This document shows, piece after piece, positions 51,396 to 60,638 of a DNA stretch of 64,000 nt. Source of the DNA: Sphingomonas sp. Root241 (GTDB lineage Bacteria; Pseudomonadota; Alphaproteobacteria; Sphingomonadales; Sphingomonadaceae); the NCBI RefSeq assembly GCF_001428865.1, contig NZ_LMIV01000002.1, forward strand, positions 248,001 to 312,000, in the 5' to 3' direction. The stretch's first letter is position 1. Each line of letters starts with the position of its first letter. The translations under genes were made by a program, and so were the position numbers. Below the pieces are notes generated by a model that made no database searches, was not told where the DNA came from, and was given only the letters and a program-made list of their open reading frames with translations.

Positions 51396-52820
51396 TCACG
51401 CCGCGGTGCCGCCCACCGTCAGCCCCTCGACCAGCAGGCTCGGCTGGCCAACCCCCGCAGGAACGCTCTGCCCACCCTTGCCGCACATGCCGACACCCTC
51501 GTCGAGCGCGAAATCATTGCCGATGCCGGTGACTCGGGTCAGCACCGACGGCCCGTCGCCGATCAAAGTCGCGCCCTTGATCGGGCGGCCGATTTTGCCG
51601 TTCTCGATCCGGTAGGCCTCGGTGCACGAGAAGACGAACTTGCCCGAGACGATGTCGACCTGCCCGCCGCCGAAGCTCTTGGCGTAGATGCCGCGCTTCA
51701 CTCGGCGCATCAGCTCGGCGGGATCGTCCTTGCCGCCCTTCATGAAGGTGTTGGTCATCCGCGGCATCGGCGCGTGCTGGAACGATTCGCGGCGGCCGTT
51801 GCCGGTCGGCTCGACGCCCATCAGCCGGGCGTTCAGCCGGTCCTGCATATAGCCCTTGAGGATGCCGTCCTCGATCAGCACCGTCTCGCGCGTCGGCGTA
51901 CCCTCGTCGTCGATCGACAGCGAGCCGCGGCGGTCGTGGATCGAGCCGTCGTCGACCACCGTCACGCCCGGCGCGGCGACCCGCTCGCCGATCCGGCCCG
52001 AAAAGGCGCTGGTGCCCTTGCGGTTGAAATCGCCCTCGAGCCCGTGGCCCACTGCCTCGTGGAGCAGCACCCCGGGCCAGCCGGGGCCGCACAAGACGGT
52101 CATGTCGCCGGCCGGCGCGTCCTCGGCGTCGAGATTGACCAAAGCCTGCGCCAGCGCCTCGTCGATCGCGCGGTTCCAGGTTTCGGGCTCGAACAGCCGG
52201 TCATAGAGCGTGCGCCCGCCGGTGCCGAAGCTGCCGGTCTCGCGGCGGCCGTTCGCCTCGACCACGATCGAGACGTTGAGGCGGACCAGCGGCCGCACGT
52301 CGGTGGCGATGAAGCCGTCGGGACGGACGATCTCGACCACGCCCCAGGATCCGGTGAGGCCGACCGAAACTTGCACGACCCGAGGATCGCGCGCCCGCGC
52401 CGCCGCGTCGATCGTCTGGCACAGATTCACCTTGTCGGCGAAGGGGACGAGATCGAGCGGATCCTGGTCGGTGTAGAGATGGCGGTTATTGCCCTGCGGC
52501 GGCGGCGCCTTGCCGGCCTTGCCCGGCTCGATCAGCGCCATCGTCTCGGCCGCGCGCCGGATCGCCGCCGGGCTGATCTCGTTGGCGTGCGCAAAGGCGG
52601 TGGTCTCGCCCGAGACGGCGCGCAGCCCGAAGCCCGATTGGGTGTCGAAGCTCGCGGTCTTCAGCCGGCCGTCGTCGAAGCCGAACGCCTCCGACTTGCG
52701 ATATTGGAGATAGAGTTCGCCGTCCTCCGCGTTCGCCAATGCATCGGCGGTCAGGCGGGTGGCGGTTTCGGGGTCAAGTTCGCGATACAGGAACGCGCGG
52801 GGATCGGACGGAATCGACAT
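51396..52820 (-). CDS. tldD: metalloprotease TldD
   Basis: A 474-residue TldD-type metalloprotease. It shows the TldD motif LLHEAVGHGLEGDFNRKGTS (HExxxH zinc ligands), GSIHDRRGSLSIDDEGTPTR, and the end KGGQSVPAGVGQPSLLVEGL with a C-terminal GGTA. TldD acts with TldE in peptide maturation or turnover, for example on microcins and antitoxins. No tldE is nearby; the partner is usually encoded elsewhere. Confidence 0.93.
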   Translation of the reverse strand: MSIPSDPRAFLYRELDPETATRLTADALANAEDGELYLQYRKSEAFGFDDGRLKTASFDTQSGFGLRAVSGETTAFAHANEISPAAIRRAAETMALIEPGKAGKAPPPQGNNRHLYTDQDPLDLVPFADKVNLCQTIDAAARARDPRVVQVSVGLTGSWGVVEIVRPDGFIATDVRPLVRLNVSIVVEANGRRETGSFGTGGRTLYDRLFEPETWNRAIDEALAQALVNLDAEDAPAGDMTVLCGPGWPGVLLHEAVGHGLEGDFNRKGTSAFSGRIGERVAAPGVTVVDDGSIHDRRGSLSIDDEGTPTRETVLIEDGILKGYMQDRLNARLMGVEPTGNGRRESFQHAPMPRMTNTFMKGGKDDPAELMRRVKRGIYAKSFGGGQVDIVSGKFVFSCTEAYRIENGKIGRPIKGATLIGDGPSVLTRVTGIGNDFALDEGVGMCGKGGQSVPAGVGQPSLLVEGLTVGGTAA

Positions 52821-52839
52821 GCCGCCCGATATAGGCGCG

Positions 52840-53070
52840 TCAGACGCTGGCGCCAGCCGGGTGATCGGGCAATTGGCTCTGGTCGGCGCCGTCGGCAGGT
52901 CCGCCGATCAGCACGAAGCGTCGATCGCAATAGCCGCAATCGACATAGCCGGTCTCGTCGATCTGCAGGAACACGCGCGGATGGCCAAGCGCGGCGGGCA
53001 CGCCGGGCCCACTGCCGTCGCAGGCGACGCGGGCATGGCTGGTACGGATCGTCTCGGACGGCGGAATCAT
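52840..53070 (-). CDS. zinc-finger protein of the zf-CHCC type (PF10276)
   Basis: A 76-residue protein starting at ATG 53070. The zinc-ligand pattern is Cys in ARVACDGSG, His in LGHPRVFLQID, and Cys-x2-Cys in YVDCGYCDRRF, the zf-CHCC layout. The fold is related to the NDUFS6-type zinc subunit of complex I. In alphaproteobacteria the gene is a small conserved orphan. It is followed after about 20 bp by tldD. Confidence 0.8.
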   Translation of the reverse strand: MIPPSETIRTSHARVACDGSGPGVPAALGHPRVFLQIDETGYVDCGYCDRRFVLIGGPADGADQSQLPDHPAGASV

Positions 53071-53132
53071 GCGAACGCCGATAGCAAGGGGTTGGCCGCG
53101 CTTCAATTGCTTCCGACGCGCGCCTTTACTTC

Positions 53133-53225
53133 CCCGTTCGCCCTGAGCTTGTCGAAGGGCGGTTCTCCTCCTGCGAGCTGTCCGCGGGAACAGGACGGCG
53201 CTTCGACAAGCTCAGCGCGAACGGG
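53133..53225. repeat. 93-bp inverted repeat of the CCCGTTCGCCCTGAGC family
   Basis: Left arm CCCGTTCGCCCTGAGCTTGT plus CGAAG and right arm CTTCGACAAGCTCAGCGCGA plus ACGGG (ending 53225) are inverted copies with minor differences over 25 bp. The same arm recurs at 63419. It ends 67 bp before the start of the ABC ATPase gene and so forms much of its upstream region. Such elements are common between genes in sphingomonads. Confidence 0.75.
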
Positions 53226-53292
53226 AGAGGACAAACGCCACTTCGGCGTTGCGCGCTTGGCGAGCGCCGCACACGCGCTTACAGGCTCGGCC

Positions 53293-54213
<921 letters not shown>

Positions 54214-54249
54214 AGCAGTCCGCTAGGTTGAGGACACATATTCAGAATC

Positions 54250-54356
54250 CGTCATCCCCGCGAAAGCGGGGACCCATCTCCTGAGCGGGCAGCAAAATGC
54301 ACCGGCGCGCTCGTGGAAACTGTTGGAGATGGGGCCCCGCTTTCGCGGGGATGACG
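54250..54356. repeat. 107-bp palindromic repeat, copy B
   Basis: This copy aligns without gaps to 38631-38737 (9 differences over 107 bp) and has the same near-perfect terminal inverted repeats beginning CGTCATCCCCGCGAAAGC. It sits between the ABC ATPase gene and the small AT-richer gene at 54470. Confidence 0.85.
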
Positions 54357-54469
54357 AAGAGGGGGGTCAACTCGTCAGTCAAATCAACGGGTTGATGGGT
54401 TCTCAACCTAGTGTCGGGCAGGTGCCTGGCAGGCTTCGGCTTTAGAATGATAGATAACGGACATCGGGC

Positions 54470-55000
54470 TCAAACGTTAGTTTGACCCGGCCACTCTGGC
54501 CGCTTGAGTTCTTTGCCAGTAATGATCGCTCCGACGAGTTTCAATTGATCGCCGACAAACGTCCGTACTATCTCTTGATCATCTGCCGTGCCTTCCCGCC
54601 CCTCAAGATTGGCAGCCATATCTTCAAGCGCCAAATTTATGAGTTTTAGCTGGCCGCCAACCGCTACCAAGTGGCGAGCTGTTGATCTAGGCCCCTGGTC
54701 CGACAGCTCGAAAATCGGGAAACGGTCGATTTCGCCAGCGACAGTGATCATGCTCAGGCCTGCGGCGCGAATGGAGATCGCCGTGGGCAGGAAGTGCCCC
54801 GATGTTCGATGGTAGCTTTCAAGTACCTCGTAGCCATTCAGCAAAAGCCGACCCGCTGCACGTTTCAGCTGTCGCCGCCTCTGCCAATGCGGCGCGAACG
54901 CCGTGAAATAGGTAACGATCAACGCCAGCATCGCACCAAAAAACTGTGCCCACCCCGACAAGCTCTCGTGAGCCTGTAACCACACAATCAGATCCGCCAT
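54470..55000 (-). CDS. hypothetical protein with one N-terminal membrane helix
   Basis: A 176-residue protein starting at ATG 55000 behind GGGGG. Residues about 14-36 (LSGWAQFFGAMLALIVTYFT) form one hydrophobic helix; the rest is soluble with no recognised motif. Codon use is less GC-biased than in neighbouring genes (A/T at many third positions), suggesting recent acquisition. It lies between the 107-bp repeat copy B and the esterase gene. The reading frame is intact; I infer nothing about function. Confidence 0.6.
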   Translation of the reverse strand: MADLIVWLQAHESLSGWAQFFGAMLALIVTYFTAFAPHWQRRRQLKRAAGRLLLNGYEVLESYHRTSGHFLPTAISIRAAGLSMITVAGEIDRFPIFELSDQGPRSTARHLVAVGGQLKLINLALEDMAANLEGREGTADDQEIVRTFVGDQLKLVGAIITGKELKRPEWPGQTNV

Positions 55001-55035
55001 TTCGCCCCCATTGCCAGTCGAAGCGCTGCCCGGCC

Positions 55036-55929
55036 TCAGCGCCGGTGTCGCGCGAAAAACGCCCACATCGCTTCGTTGTCCGCGGTCCACATATGCCCGG
55101 CTTCCGGCGTGATCCGCGCAATCACCTCCGCCCCGCCGCGACAATCGGTGTAGCCGCGCTCGATCATCCCGCTGTCGAGAACGCGCTCGGGGAGCGGACG
55201 GCGGCAGCCGTTGAGATCGGCCCAGCGCGCCTCGGCCCGGCGCATCGGATAGTGCCAATAGCCGGCCCCGCCGCCGTCGATCGGGTTGGTATTGTCCTTG
55301 CCGCCGGCGAAGGCGATCACCGGCATCGGCCGCGACGGCGTGCACGTCGCCGGATCGGGAAAGCGCGGATCGGCGGCCGAAGGATTGCCGGCGCGCAAGC
55401 CGACCACCGGGGCGATTCCCGCGAAACGGTCGGCCGCGACGCAGCCGAGCCACGACGCCATGCGCCCGCCGCCCGACAGCCCGGTGGCATAGACGCGGCG
55501 GCGATCGGTGCAGCCCTGTCCAGCCAGCCAGTCGATCGCCGCGCCCAGGAAGGCGACGTCGTCGGCATCCCCGGGGCCGGGCACCTTGCCGGTGACGGTG
55601 GGGACGCCCGGAATGTTCCAGACATAGCCCTTGCCCGCGGCGATGCCGCCGTCGGGCGCGGCGAGGAGGAAGCCGTGCCGGTCGCTCGTCGCCTCGAGCT
55701 TCGATCCGGCGAGGATCGCCGCGCCGTCGCCGTTGCTGCCGTGGAGCACGAAGACGAGCGGCGCCTTGCCCCGTGGCCCGGCCGGCACATGCAGCAGCAA
55801 CGAACGGCCGGTATCGCCGATCGCGATGCGCTGGGTAGTGCCGGGCGTACCGAGCGTGCAGGCCTCGGCGGCGGGCGCGCAGAACAGGGCGAGCGCGAGA
55901 CCCGCGAAACCCAGGCTTTGGCGGCGCAT
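55036..55929 (-). CDS. secreted PHB-depolymerase-family esterase
   Basis: A 297-residue esterase starting at ATG 55929 behind GGAGAGAGA. The signal peptide is MRRQSLGFAGLALALFCAPA, cleaved near AEAC. The esterase D/PHB depolymerase (LpqC) signatures are VFVLHGSNGDGA, the nucleophile ATGLSGGGRMASW with Ser152, FAGGKDNTNP (Asp) and EAGHMW (His). It probably hydrolyses feruloyl, acetyl or polyhydroxyalkanoate esters outside the cytoplasm. It is divergent from nadB with 78 bp between starts. Confidence 0.87.
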   Translation of the reverse strand: MRRQSLGFAGLALALFCAPAAEACTLGTPGTTQRIAIGDTGRSLLLHVPAGPRGKAPLVFVLHGSNGDGAAILAGSKLEATSDRHGFLLAAPDGGIAAGKGYVWNIPGVPTVTGKVPGPGDADDVAFLGAAIDWLAGQGCTDRRRVYATGLSGGGRMASWLGCVAADRFAGIAPVVGLRAGNPSAADPRFPDPATCTPSRPMPVIAFAGGKDNTNPIDGGGAGYWHYPMRRAEARWADLNGCRRPLPERVLDSGMIERGYTDCRGGAEVIARITPEAGHMWTADNEAMWAFFARHRR

Positions 55930-56007
55930 ATCTCTCTCCATTTGCCAGCAGCCGCGCTTAGCGCCTAGTCGGAGGCCCAACCAGCGGAAGACACCAGCAA
56001 AAGCGAT

Positions 56008-57597
56008 ATGGCCGGCGATCCTCACACCAGCGACATCCTCGTCATCGGCTCGGGCGCGGCCGGGCTCACCGCGGCGCTCAACCTTGCCGCGCGTTTCAAG
56101 GTGACGGTGCTCGCCAAGGGCGGGCTAAACGAAGGCTCGACCGCCTGGGCGCAGGGCGGCATCGCCGCGGTGCTCGAGCCCGGCGACAGCTTCGAGAACC
56201 ATATCGAGGACACGATGATCGCCGGGGCGGGGCTCAACGACCGTGCCACCGTCGAGATGGTCGTCGAGAACGCCCCTGCTGCGATCCAGCGGCTGGCGGA
56301 ACTCGGCGTGCCGTTCAACACCGACGGCAATTCGCTCCACCTCACCCGCGAGGGCGGCCACAGCCATCGCCGCATCGTCCATGTCGACGACGCCACCGGC
56401 TGGGCAGTGCAGGAAGCCTTGCTCAAGGCGGCGCGCGCCAACCCCAACATCACTTTGGTCCCCGACATGGTGGTGATCGATCTCGCCACCAGCCGGCACG
56501 AGCAGCGCTATTCGGGCGCGGGCAATGTCTGGGGCGTCTATGCCTTCAACCGCGCCACCAACCGCGTCGAATTGTTCACTGCCAATGCCACCGTGCTGGC
56601 GACCGGCGGTGCGGGGCGGACGTACCTCTTCTCGACTGCGCCGCGCGGCGCGACCGGCGACGGCATCGCGATGGCGTGGCGCGCGGGGTGCCGCATCTCC
56701 AACATGGAGTTCATGCAGTTCCACCCGACCTGCCTCTACAATCTCGAGGTCAAGAACTTCCTGATCACCGAGGCGGTGCGCGGCGAGGGCGGGCATCTCA
56801 AGATTCCGGGCACCGGATACCGCTTCATGCCCGATTTCGACTCGCGGCTGGAGCTGGCACCGCGCGACGTGGTGGCGCGCGCGATCGATCACGAGATCAA
56901 GCGGCTGGGTCTCGATTACGTCCATCTCGACATCAGCCATATGGGCGCCGACTTCGTGAAGCAGCACTTCCCGACGATCCACGCCCGGCTGCTCGATCTC
57001 GACATCGACATGACCCGCGAGCCGATCCCCGTGGTGCCCGCGCAGCATTATACCTGCGGCGGCGTCGTGGTCGACCGCGACGGGCGCACCGACCTGCCCA
57101 ATCTCTACGCCGCCGGCGAAGTCAGCCAGTCGGGGCTGCACGGCGCCAATCGCCTCGCCTCGAACTCGCTGCTCGAATGCTTCGTGTTCGGCGGCGCGGT
57201 CGCCAACCATATCGCCGCCAACTGGAGCGATCTCGCGCCGCCGCCGCCGATCCGGCCATGGGACGAGAGCCGCGTCACCGATTCCGACGAGGAAGTGGTG
57301 ATCAAGCAGAACTGGACCGAGATCCGCCGCTTCATGTGGAATTATGTCGGCATCGTCCGCTCGACCAAGCGGCTCGAGCGCGCCGCGCACCGCATCCAGA
57401 TGCTGCGCGGCGAAGTGAACGACTATTACGGCCATTTCCGCGTCACCGCCGACCTCATCGAGCTGCGCAACCTGCTGGAGAGCGCCGATCTGATCGTCCG
57501 CTCGGCGCTCCACCGCAAGGAGAGCCGGGGGCTGCACTACACGCTCGACTTTCCCGAGACGCTCGATGTGGCGGTGGATACCGTATTGGTGCCCTAG
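56008..57597 (+). CDS. nadB: L-aspartate oxidase
   Basis: A 529-residue FAD enzyme of the NadB type: DILVIGSGAAGLTAALNLA near the N-terminus, STAWAQGGIAAVLEPGDS, HSHRRIVHVDDATG, EFMQFHPTCLY, QHYTCGGVVVDRDGRTDLPN, and YAAGEVSQSGLHGANRLASN. It oxidises aspartate to iminoaspartate, the first step of NAD synthesis. NadA and NadC are not in the window. A moderate terminator follows at 57606-57629. Confidence 0.95.
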   Translation: MAGDPHTSDILVIGSGAAGLTAALNLAARFKVTVLAKGGLNEGSTAWAQGGIAAVLEPGDSFENHIEDTMIAGAGLNDRATVEMVVENAPAAIQRLAELGVPFNTDGNSLHLTREGGHSHRRIVHVDDATGWAVQEALLKAARANPNITLVPDMVVIDLATSRHEQRYSGAGNVWGVYAFNRATNRVELFTANATVLATGGAGRTYLFSTAPRGATGDGIAMAWRAGCRISNMEFMQFHPTCLYNLEVKNFLITEAVRGEGGHLKIPGTGYRFMPDFDSRLELAPRDVVARAIDHEIKRLGLDYVHLDISHMGADFVKQHFPTIHARLLDLDIDMTREPIPVVPAQHYTCGGVVVDRDGRTDLPNLYAAGEVSQSGLHGANRLASNSLLECFVFGGAVANHIAANWSDLAPPPPIRPWDESRVTDSDEEVVIKQNWTEIRRFMWNYVGIVRSTKRLERAAHRIQMLRGEVNDYYGHFRVTADLIELRNLLESADLIVRSALHRKESRGLHYTLDFPETLDVAVDTVLVP

Positions 57598-57605
57598 GGT
57601 TTTCC

Positions 57606-57629
57606 CCCGATGGCGAAATATCGGGTTTT
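57606..57629 (+). terminator. putative terminator of nadB
   Basis: CCCGAT (57606-57611) pairs with ATCGGG (57620-57625) across an 8-base loop and is followed by TTTT (57626-57629). The stem is short, but the position directly after nadB fits a weak intrinsic terminator. The 181 bp between nadB and the next gene hold no other feature I can see. Confidence 0.55.
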
Positions 57630-57778
57630 GCCCTATATTTAAGACGAATGGTGATGCCGGTTTCCGCTCCTTTCACGTTTCGTCGCTATCGTTACCGGAT
57701 TCGTCGCATCGCCACAGGCTCGGGCTTTGCTGCGAGTCGCGTTCGCCGCATGTTGCATGAGGGCAAGGGGTTGCGTTT

Positions 57779-58933
57779 GTGAAGAAATTCATGGGTTTCT
57801 CGAAACTGGAGCGGGCATTGACCGTCGCGGGGCTGGGCCCGGCGATGCTGCTCGGCTGCGCAGTGCACGAGAATACCCAGCTCGCCGCCTATCTGCCGGC
57901 GCCGAGCTACAGCGTCTTGGTGCCCTTCCCGGCCGCGGCCGCCGCGCCCGCAAGGCCGCGCGTGCCGGCCCCGGTCGAACTCGTGACCTCGCTCGACGGG
58001 ATCACTCGCAATTTCAACGGGCTGGTCGGCGTGGCCGTGACCAGCATCGAGGATGGCTGGACCGCCAGCAACGTCACCGCCAGCCGTCCCTTGCCCCAGC
58101 AGAGCGTGAGCAAGCTGTGGGTGACGATGACCGTGCTCGACGCCGTCGATCGCGGCGTCCTCCGGCTCGACGATCCGCTGACCATCACCCGCGCCGACTT
58201 CACCTTGTTCCACCAGCCCGTCGCGGCGCTGGTGAAGGGCGATGCCGGCTATACCAGCACCGTCGGCGAGATCATGCGCCGCGCGATGCAGATGAGCGAC
58301 AATACCTGCAACGACAAATTGCTCCACCTCGTCGGCGGCCCGCAGGCGGTGCGCGACTTCATCGCGCGCAAGCAATTGGGCACGATCCGCTTCGGCCCGG
58401 GCGAGAAACTGCTCCAGGCCGGCACCGCGGGGCTCGAATGGAAGCCCGAATATTCCACGGGCAATGCCTTCGCCGTCGCCCGCTCGCGGCTTTCGCCCGC
58501 CGTCCGGCTCGCCGCTTATGAGGCCTATGTGAAGGATCCGCCCGACGGCGCGGCGCCCGCCTCGATCGCCAACGCGCTGGCCCGGCTGTACCGCGGCGAA
58601 TTGCTCTCGGCGAATTCGACTGCCTGGCTGCTCGCCACGATGGACGGCGCGAAGACCGGCAAGGCGCGCGTGCGCGGCGCGGTCCCCCCCGGCTGGCTCT
58701 ACGGCCACAAGACCGGCACCGGCCAGGACCTCCGCGGCCGCACCGCGGGCTTCAACGATGTCGGCATCCTCACCGCACCCGACGGCCGCTCCTACGCCGT
58801 CGCAGTGATGATCGGCGACACCTCGCGCCCGATCCGCGAGCGGCAGCTGCTGATGCAGGCAGTGGCCCGCGCGATCGTCGCGCATCACCAGCCCTCCGGC
58901 TCGATGATGGCCGGCGGCCGCCCCTCGCGCTGA
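57779..58933 (+). CDS. class A beta-lactamase-fold serine hydrolase, probable lipoprotein
   Basis: A 384-residue protein starting at GTG 57779 behind AAGGGG. Residues 1-27 end in a lipobox AMLLGC (Cys27), so it is probably lipid-anchored, with a Pro/Ala linker to about residue 65. The penicillin-binding motifs are S-x-x-K (Ser109-Lys112 in QQSVSKLW), SDN (173-175) and KTG (311-313). No ExxLN omega-loop motif is obvious, so it may not be an efficient beta-lactamase; a peptidase or other serine hydrolase role is possible. Confidence 0.82.
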   Translation: MKKFMGFSKLERALTVAGLGPAMLLGCAVHENTQLAAYLPAPSYSVLVPFPAAAAAPARPRVPAPVELVTSLDGITRNFNGLVGVAVTSIEDGWTASNVTASRPLPQQSVSKLWVTMTVLDAVDRGVLRLDDPLTITRADFTLFHQPVAALVKGDAGYTSTVGEIMRRAMQMSDNTCNDKLLHLVGGPQAVRDFIARKQLGTIRFGPGEKLLQAGTAGLEWKPEYSTGNAFAVARSRLSPAVRLAAYEAYVKDPPDGAAPASIANALARLYRGELLSANSTAWLLATMDGAKTGKARVRGAVPPGWLYGHKTGTGQDLRGRTAGFNDVGILTAPDGRSYAVAVMIGDTSRPIRERQLLMQAVARAIVAHHQPSGSMMAGGRPSR

Positions 58934-58941
58934 TCGCTACT

Positions 58942-59022
58942 CGTCATCCCGGCGAACGCCGGGATCTCGTGCCACACGCCGTTCGCCCGCCGCCTGAGGT
59001 CCCGGCTTTCGCCGGGATGACG
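58942..59022. repeat. 81-bp inverted repeat, short relative of the 107-bp family
   Basis: It begins CGTCATCCCGGCGAACGCCG and ends CTTTCGCCGGGATGACG, with the same CGTCATCCC/GGGATGACG ends as the 107-bp repeats but a different centre. It lies between the beta-lactamase-like gene and the oxygenase gene. Confidence 0.75.
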
Positions 59023-59078
59023 ACTTCGAGCGCAAGCACCGGGGCGCCCCGCGCAACGCCGCGCTCTAGACCCGCGCC

Positions 59079-59771
59079 ATGACCAACGACATCGACTGGA
59101 CCGCCGCCGCCGACGCGCTCGACACCAACGGCTGGGCACTATTGCCCGGCCTGCTCGACCCCATCACCTGCAAGCATGTCTCCACCCTCTACGACGCCCC
59201 CGAACATTTCCGCAGCCAGGTGATCATGGCGCGGCACGGCTTCGGCCGCGGCGAATATCGCTATTTCGCCTATCCGCTGCCCGATCCGGTGCAAGCGCTC
59301 CGGACGCGGCTCTATCCGCCGCTCGCCGGGATCGCCAATCGCTGGCATGCCCGCATGGGCCTCGAACGCCGCTTCCCCGCCGCGCATGCCGAATATCTCG
59401 CCGAATGCCACAGCGCGGGGCAAGCCCGCCCCACCCCGCTGCTGCTCCGCTACGGTCCCGGCGACTATAATTGCCTGCACCAGGACCTGTACGGCGCCCA
59501 CGTCTTCCCGCTGCAGGTGGCCGTCCTGCTCTCCGCACCCGGACGCGACTTCGCCGGCGGCGAATTCGTCCTCACCGAGCAGCGCCCGCGCATGCAGTCG
59601 CGCGCCGCCGTAGTGCCGCTCGCCCAGGGCGACGCCGTGATATTCGCCGTCAACCAGCGCCCGGTTCGTGGCGCCAAGGGCGATTATCGCGTGACGATGC
59701 GCCACGGCGTCAGCGCGGTGCATATCGGGAAGCGCCACACGCTGGGGATCATCTTCCATGACGCGACGTAA
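59079..59771 (+). CDS. 2OG-Fe(II) oxygenase superfamily protein
   Basis: A 230-residue protein with a double-stranded beta-helix dioxygenase layout: NGWALLPGLLD at the N-terminus, the iron-binding HxD (His134-x-Asp136, in NCLHQDLYGA) and a distal His209 in MRHGVSAVH, with a downstream Arg for 2-oxoglutarate. It resembles the prolyl-hydroxylase-like proteins often annotated in sphingomonads. The substrate is not known. The start is ATG 59079. Confidence 0.8.
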   Translation: MTNDIDWTAAADALDTNGWALLPGLLDPITCKHVSTLYDAPEHFRSQVIMARHGFGRGEYRYFAYPLPDPVQALRTRLYPPLAGIANRWHARMGLERRFPAAHAEYLAECHSAGQARPTPLLLRYGPGDYNCLHQDLYGAHVFPLQVAVLLSAPGRDFAGGEFVLTEQRPRMQSRAAVVPLAQGDAVIFAVNQRPVRGAKGDYRVTMRHGVSAVHIGKRHTLGIIFHDAT

Positions 59772-59842
59772 ACCAACACTTGTATCGCTATCGTCACAAT
59801 TATAGCGTGAATAGAGCTTCACCTCACGCAGGGAGAAGATCG

Positions 59843-60571
59843 ATGGGCGACACCCCGAATTTCATCAACGAGTCCAACGACACCAATAATAGCGAGGTCG
59901 TCATCTTCGAGAGCGAAGCCGCGTCGCTCGCCGTATCGGACAGCAATGCCTTGCCCGTCATCGAGCTCAATTTCATCAACCTTTCGAACGACGTGAACAA
60001 TAGCGAGGTCGTCATCTTCGCGAAGAACGCGGCGACGAACTTCGACGAGCTCGCGATCGCCTGGACGGTGATCAAGAATTGCGGTCAGGGCGACAATCAC
60101 CCCTTCACCTATCCGATGGCTCAGACGATCAGCGCGAGCGACAGCTGGGGCAATTATACGGCGCAGCAGAATGCGCCACTCGGCCAGCGGTTCGCGATGG
60201 TGCTCGCCGCCTCGGGCGACCAATTGGTAGCGCAGGGCCCGGCTAGCTCCCCGCAGCAGATCGAGCTGCTCAACGGCCTGTCCCGGGGCTCGGTGAATGC
60301 GCAGATCTACAAGGACGGCAGGTTGTTCGCGATCAAGACCGACCTCGCGCCCCAGCAGAAGGCGGTGTTCACGTTCAAGCCGACGATCTGGATCGGCGTG
60401 GTATCGCAAGTCGATCCCGGCGACGTGATCGATTCGGCGATCCTTTCGGATATCAACACCGAGATCTCGCTGCTCGGCATCGTCAGCGCGGACATCGTGA
60501 TGACCGGCGGCGGCGCGGGCCCCAACGCGACTCCCTTCGCCTTCACGCTGCAGAATGTCGTGATGGCCTGA
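59843..60571 (+). CDS. hypothetical protein with a duplicated NFINxSNDxNNSEVVIF motif
   Basis: A 242-residue protein starting at ATG 59843 behind GGGAGAAG. The N-terminus contains two copies of an 18-residue motif: NFINESNDTNNSEVVIFE (6-23) and NFINLSNDVNNSEVVIFA (43-60), identical at 15 of 18 positions. The rest (SDSWGNYTAQQNAP, FTFKPTIWIGVVSQVDPGDV, GGGAGPNATPFAFTLQN) looks like a conserved beta-rich protein seen in some bacteria, occasionally mis-annotated as a dioxygenase. There is no signal peptide. Function is unknown. Confidence 0.7.
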   Translation: MGDTPNFINESNDTNNSEVVIFESEAASLAVSDSNALPVIELNFINLSNDVNNSEVVIFAKNAATNFDELAIAWTVIKNCGQGDNHPFTYPMAQTISASDSWGNYTAQQNAPLGQRFAMVLAASGDQLVAQGPASSPQQIELLNGLSRGSVNAQIYKDGRLFAIKTDLAPQQKAVFTFKPTIWIGVVSQVDPGDVIDSAILSDINTEISLLGIVSADIVMTGGGAGPNATPFAFTLQNVVMA

Positions 60572-60638
60572 ACCCGCGGCGGGCGGGAACGCCGCTTGGG
60601 GCTTTGTTCCGCCCGTCCGCTCGGCTATCCCCGCGACG

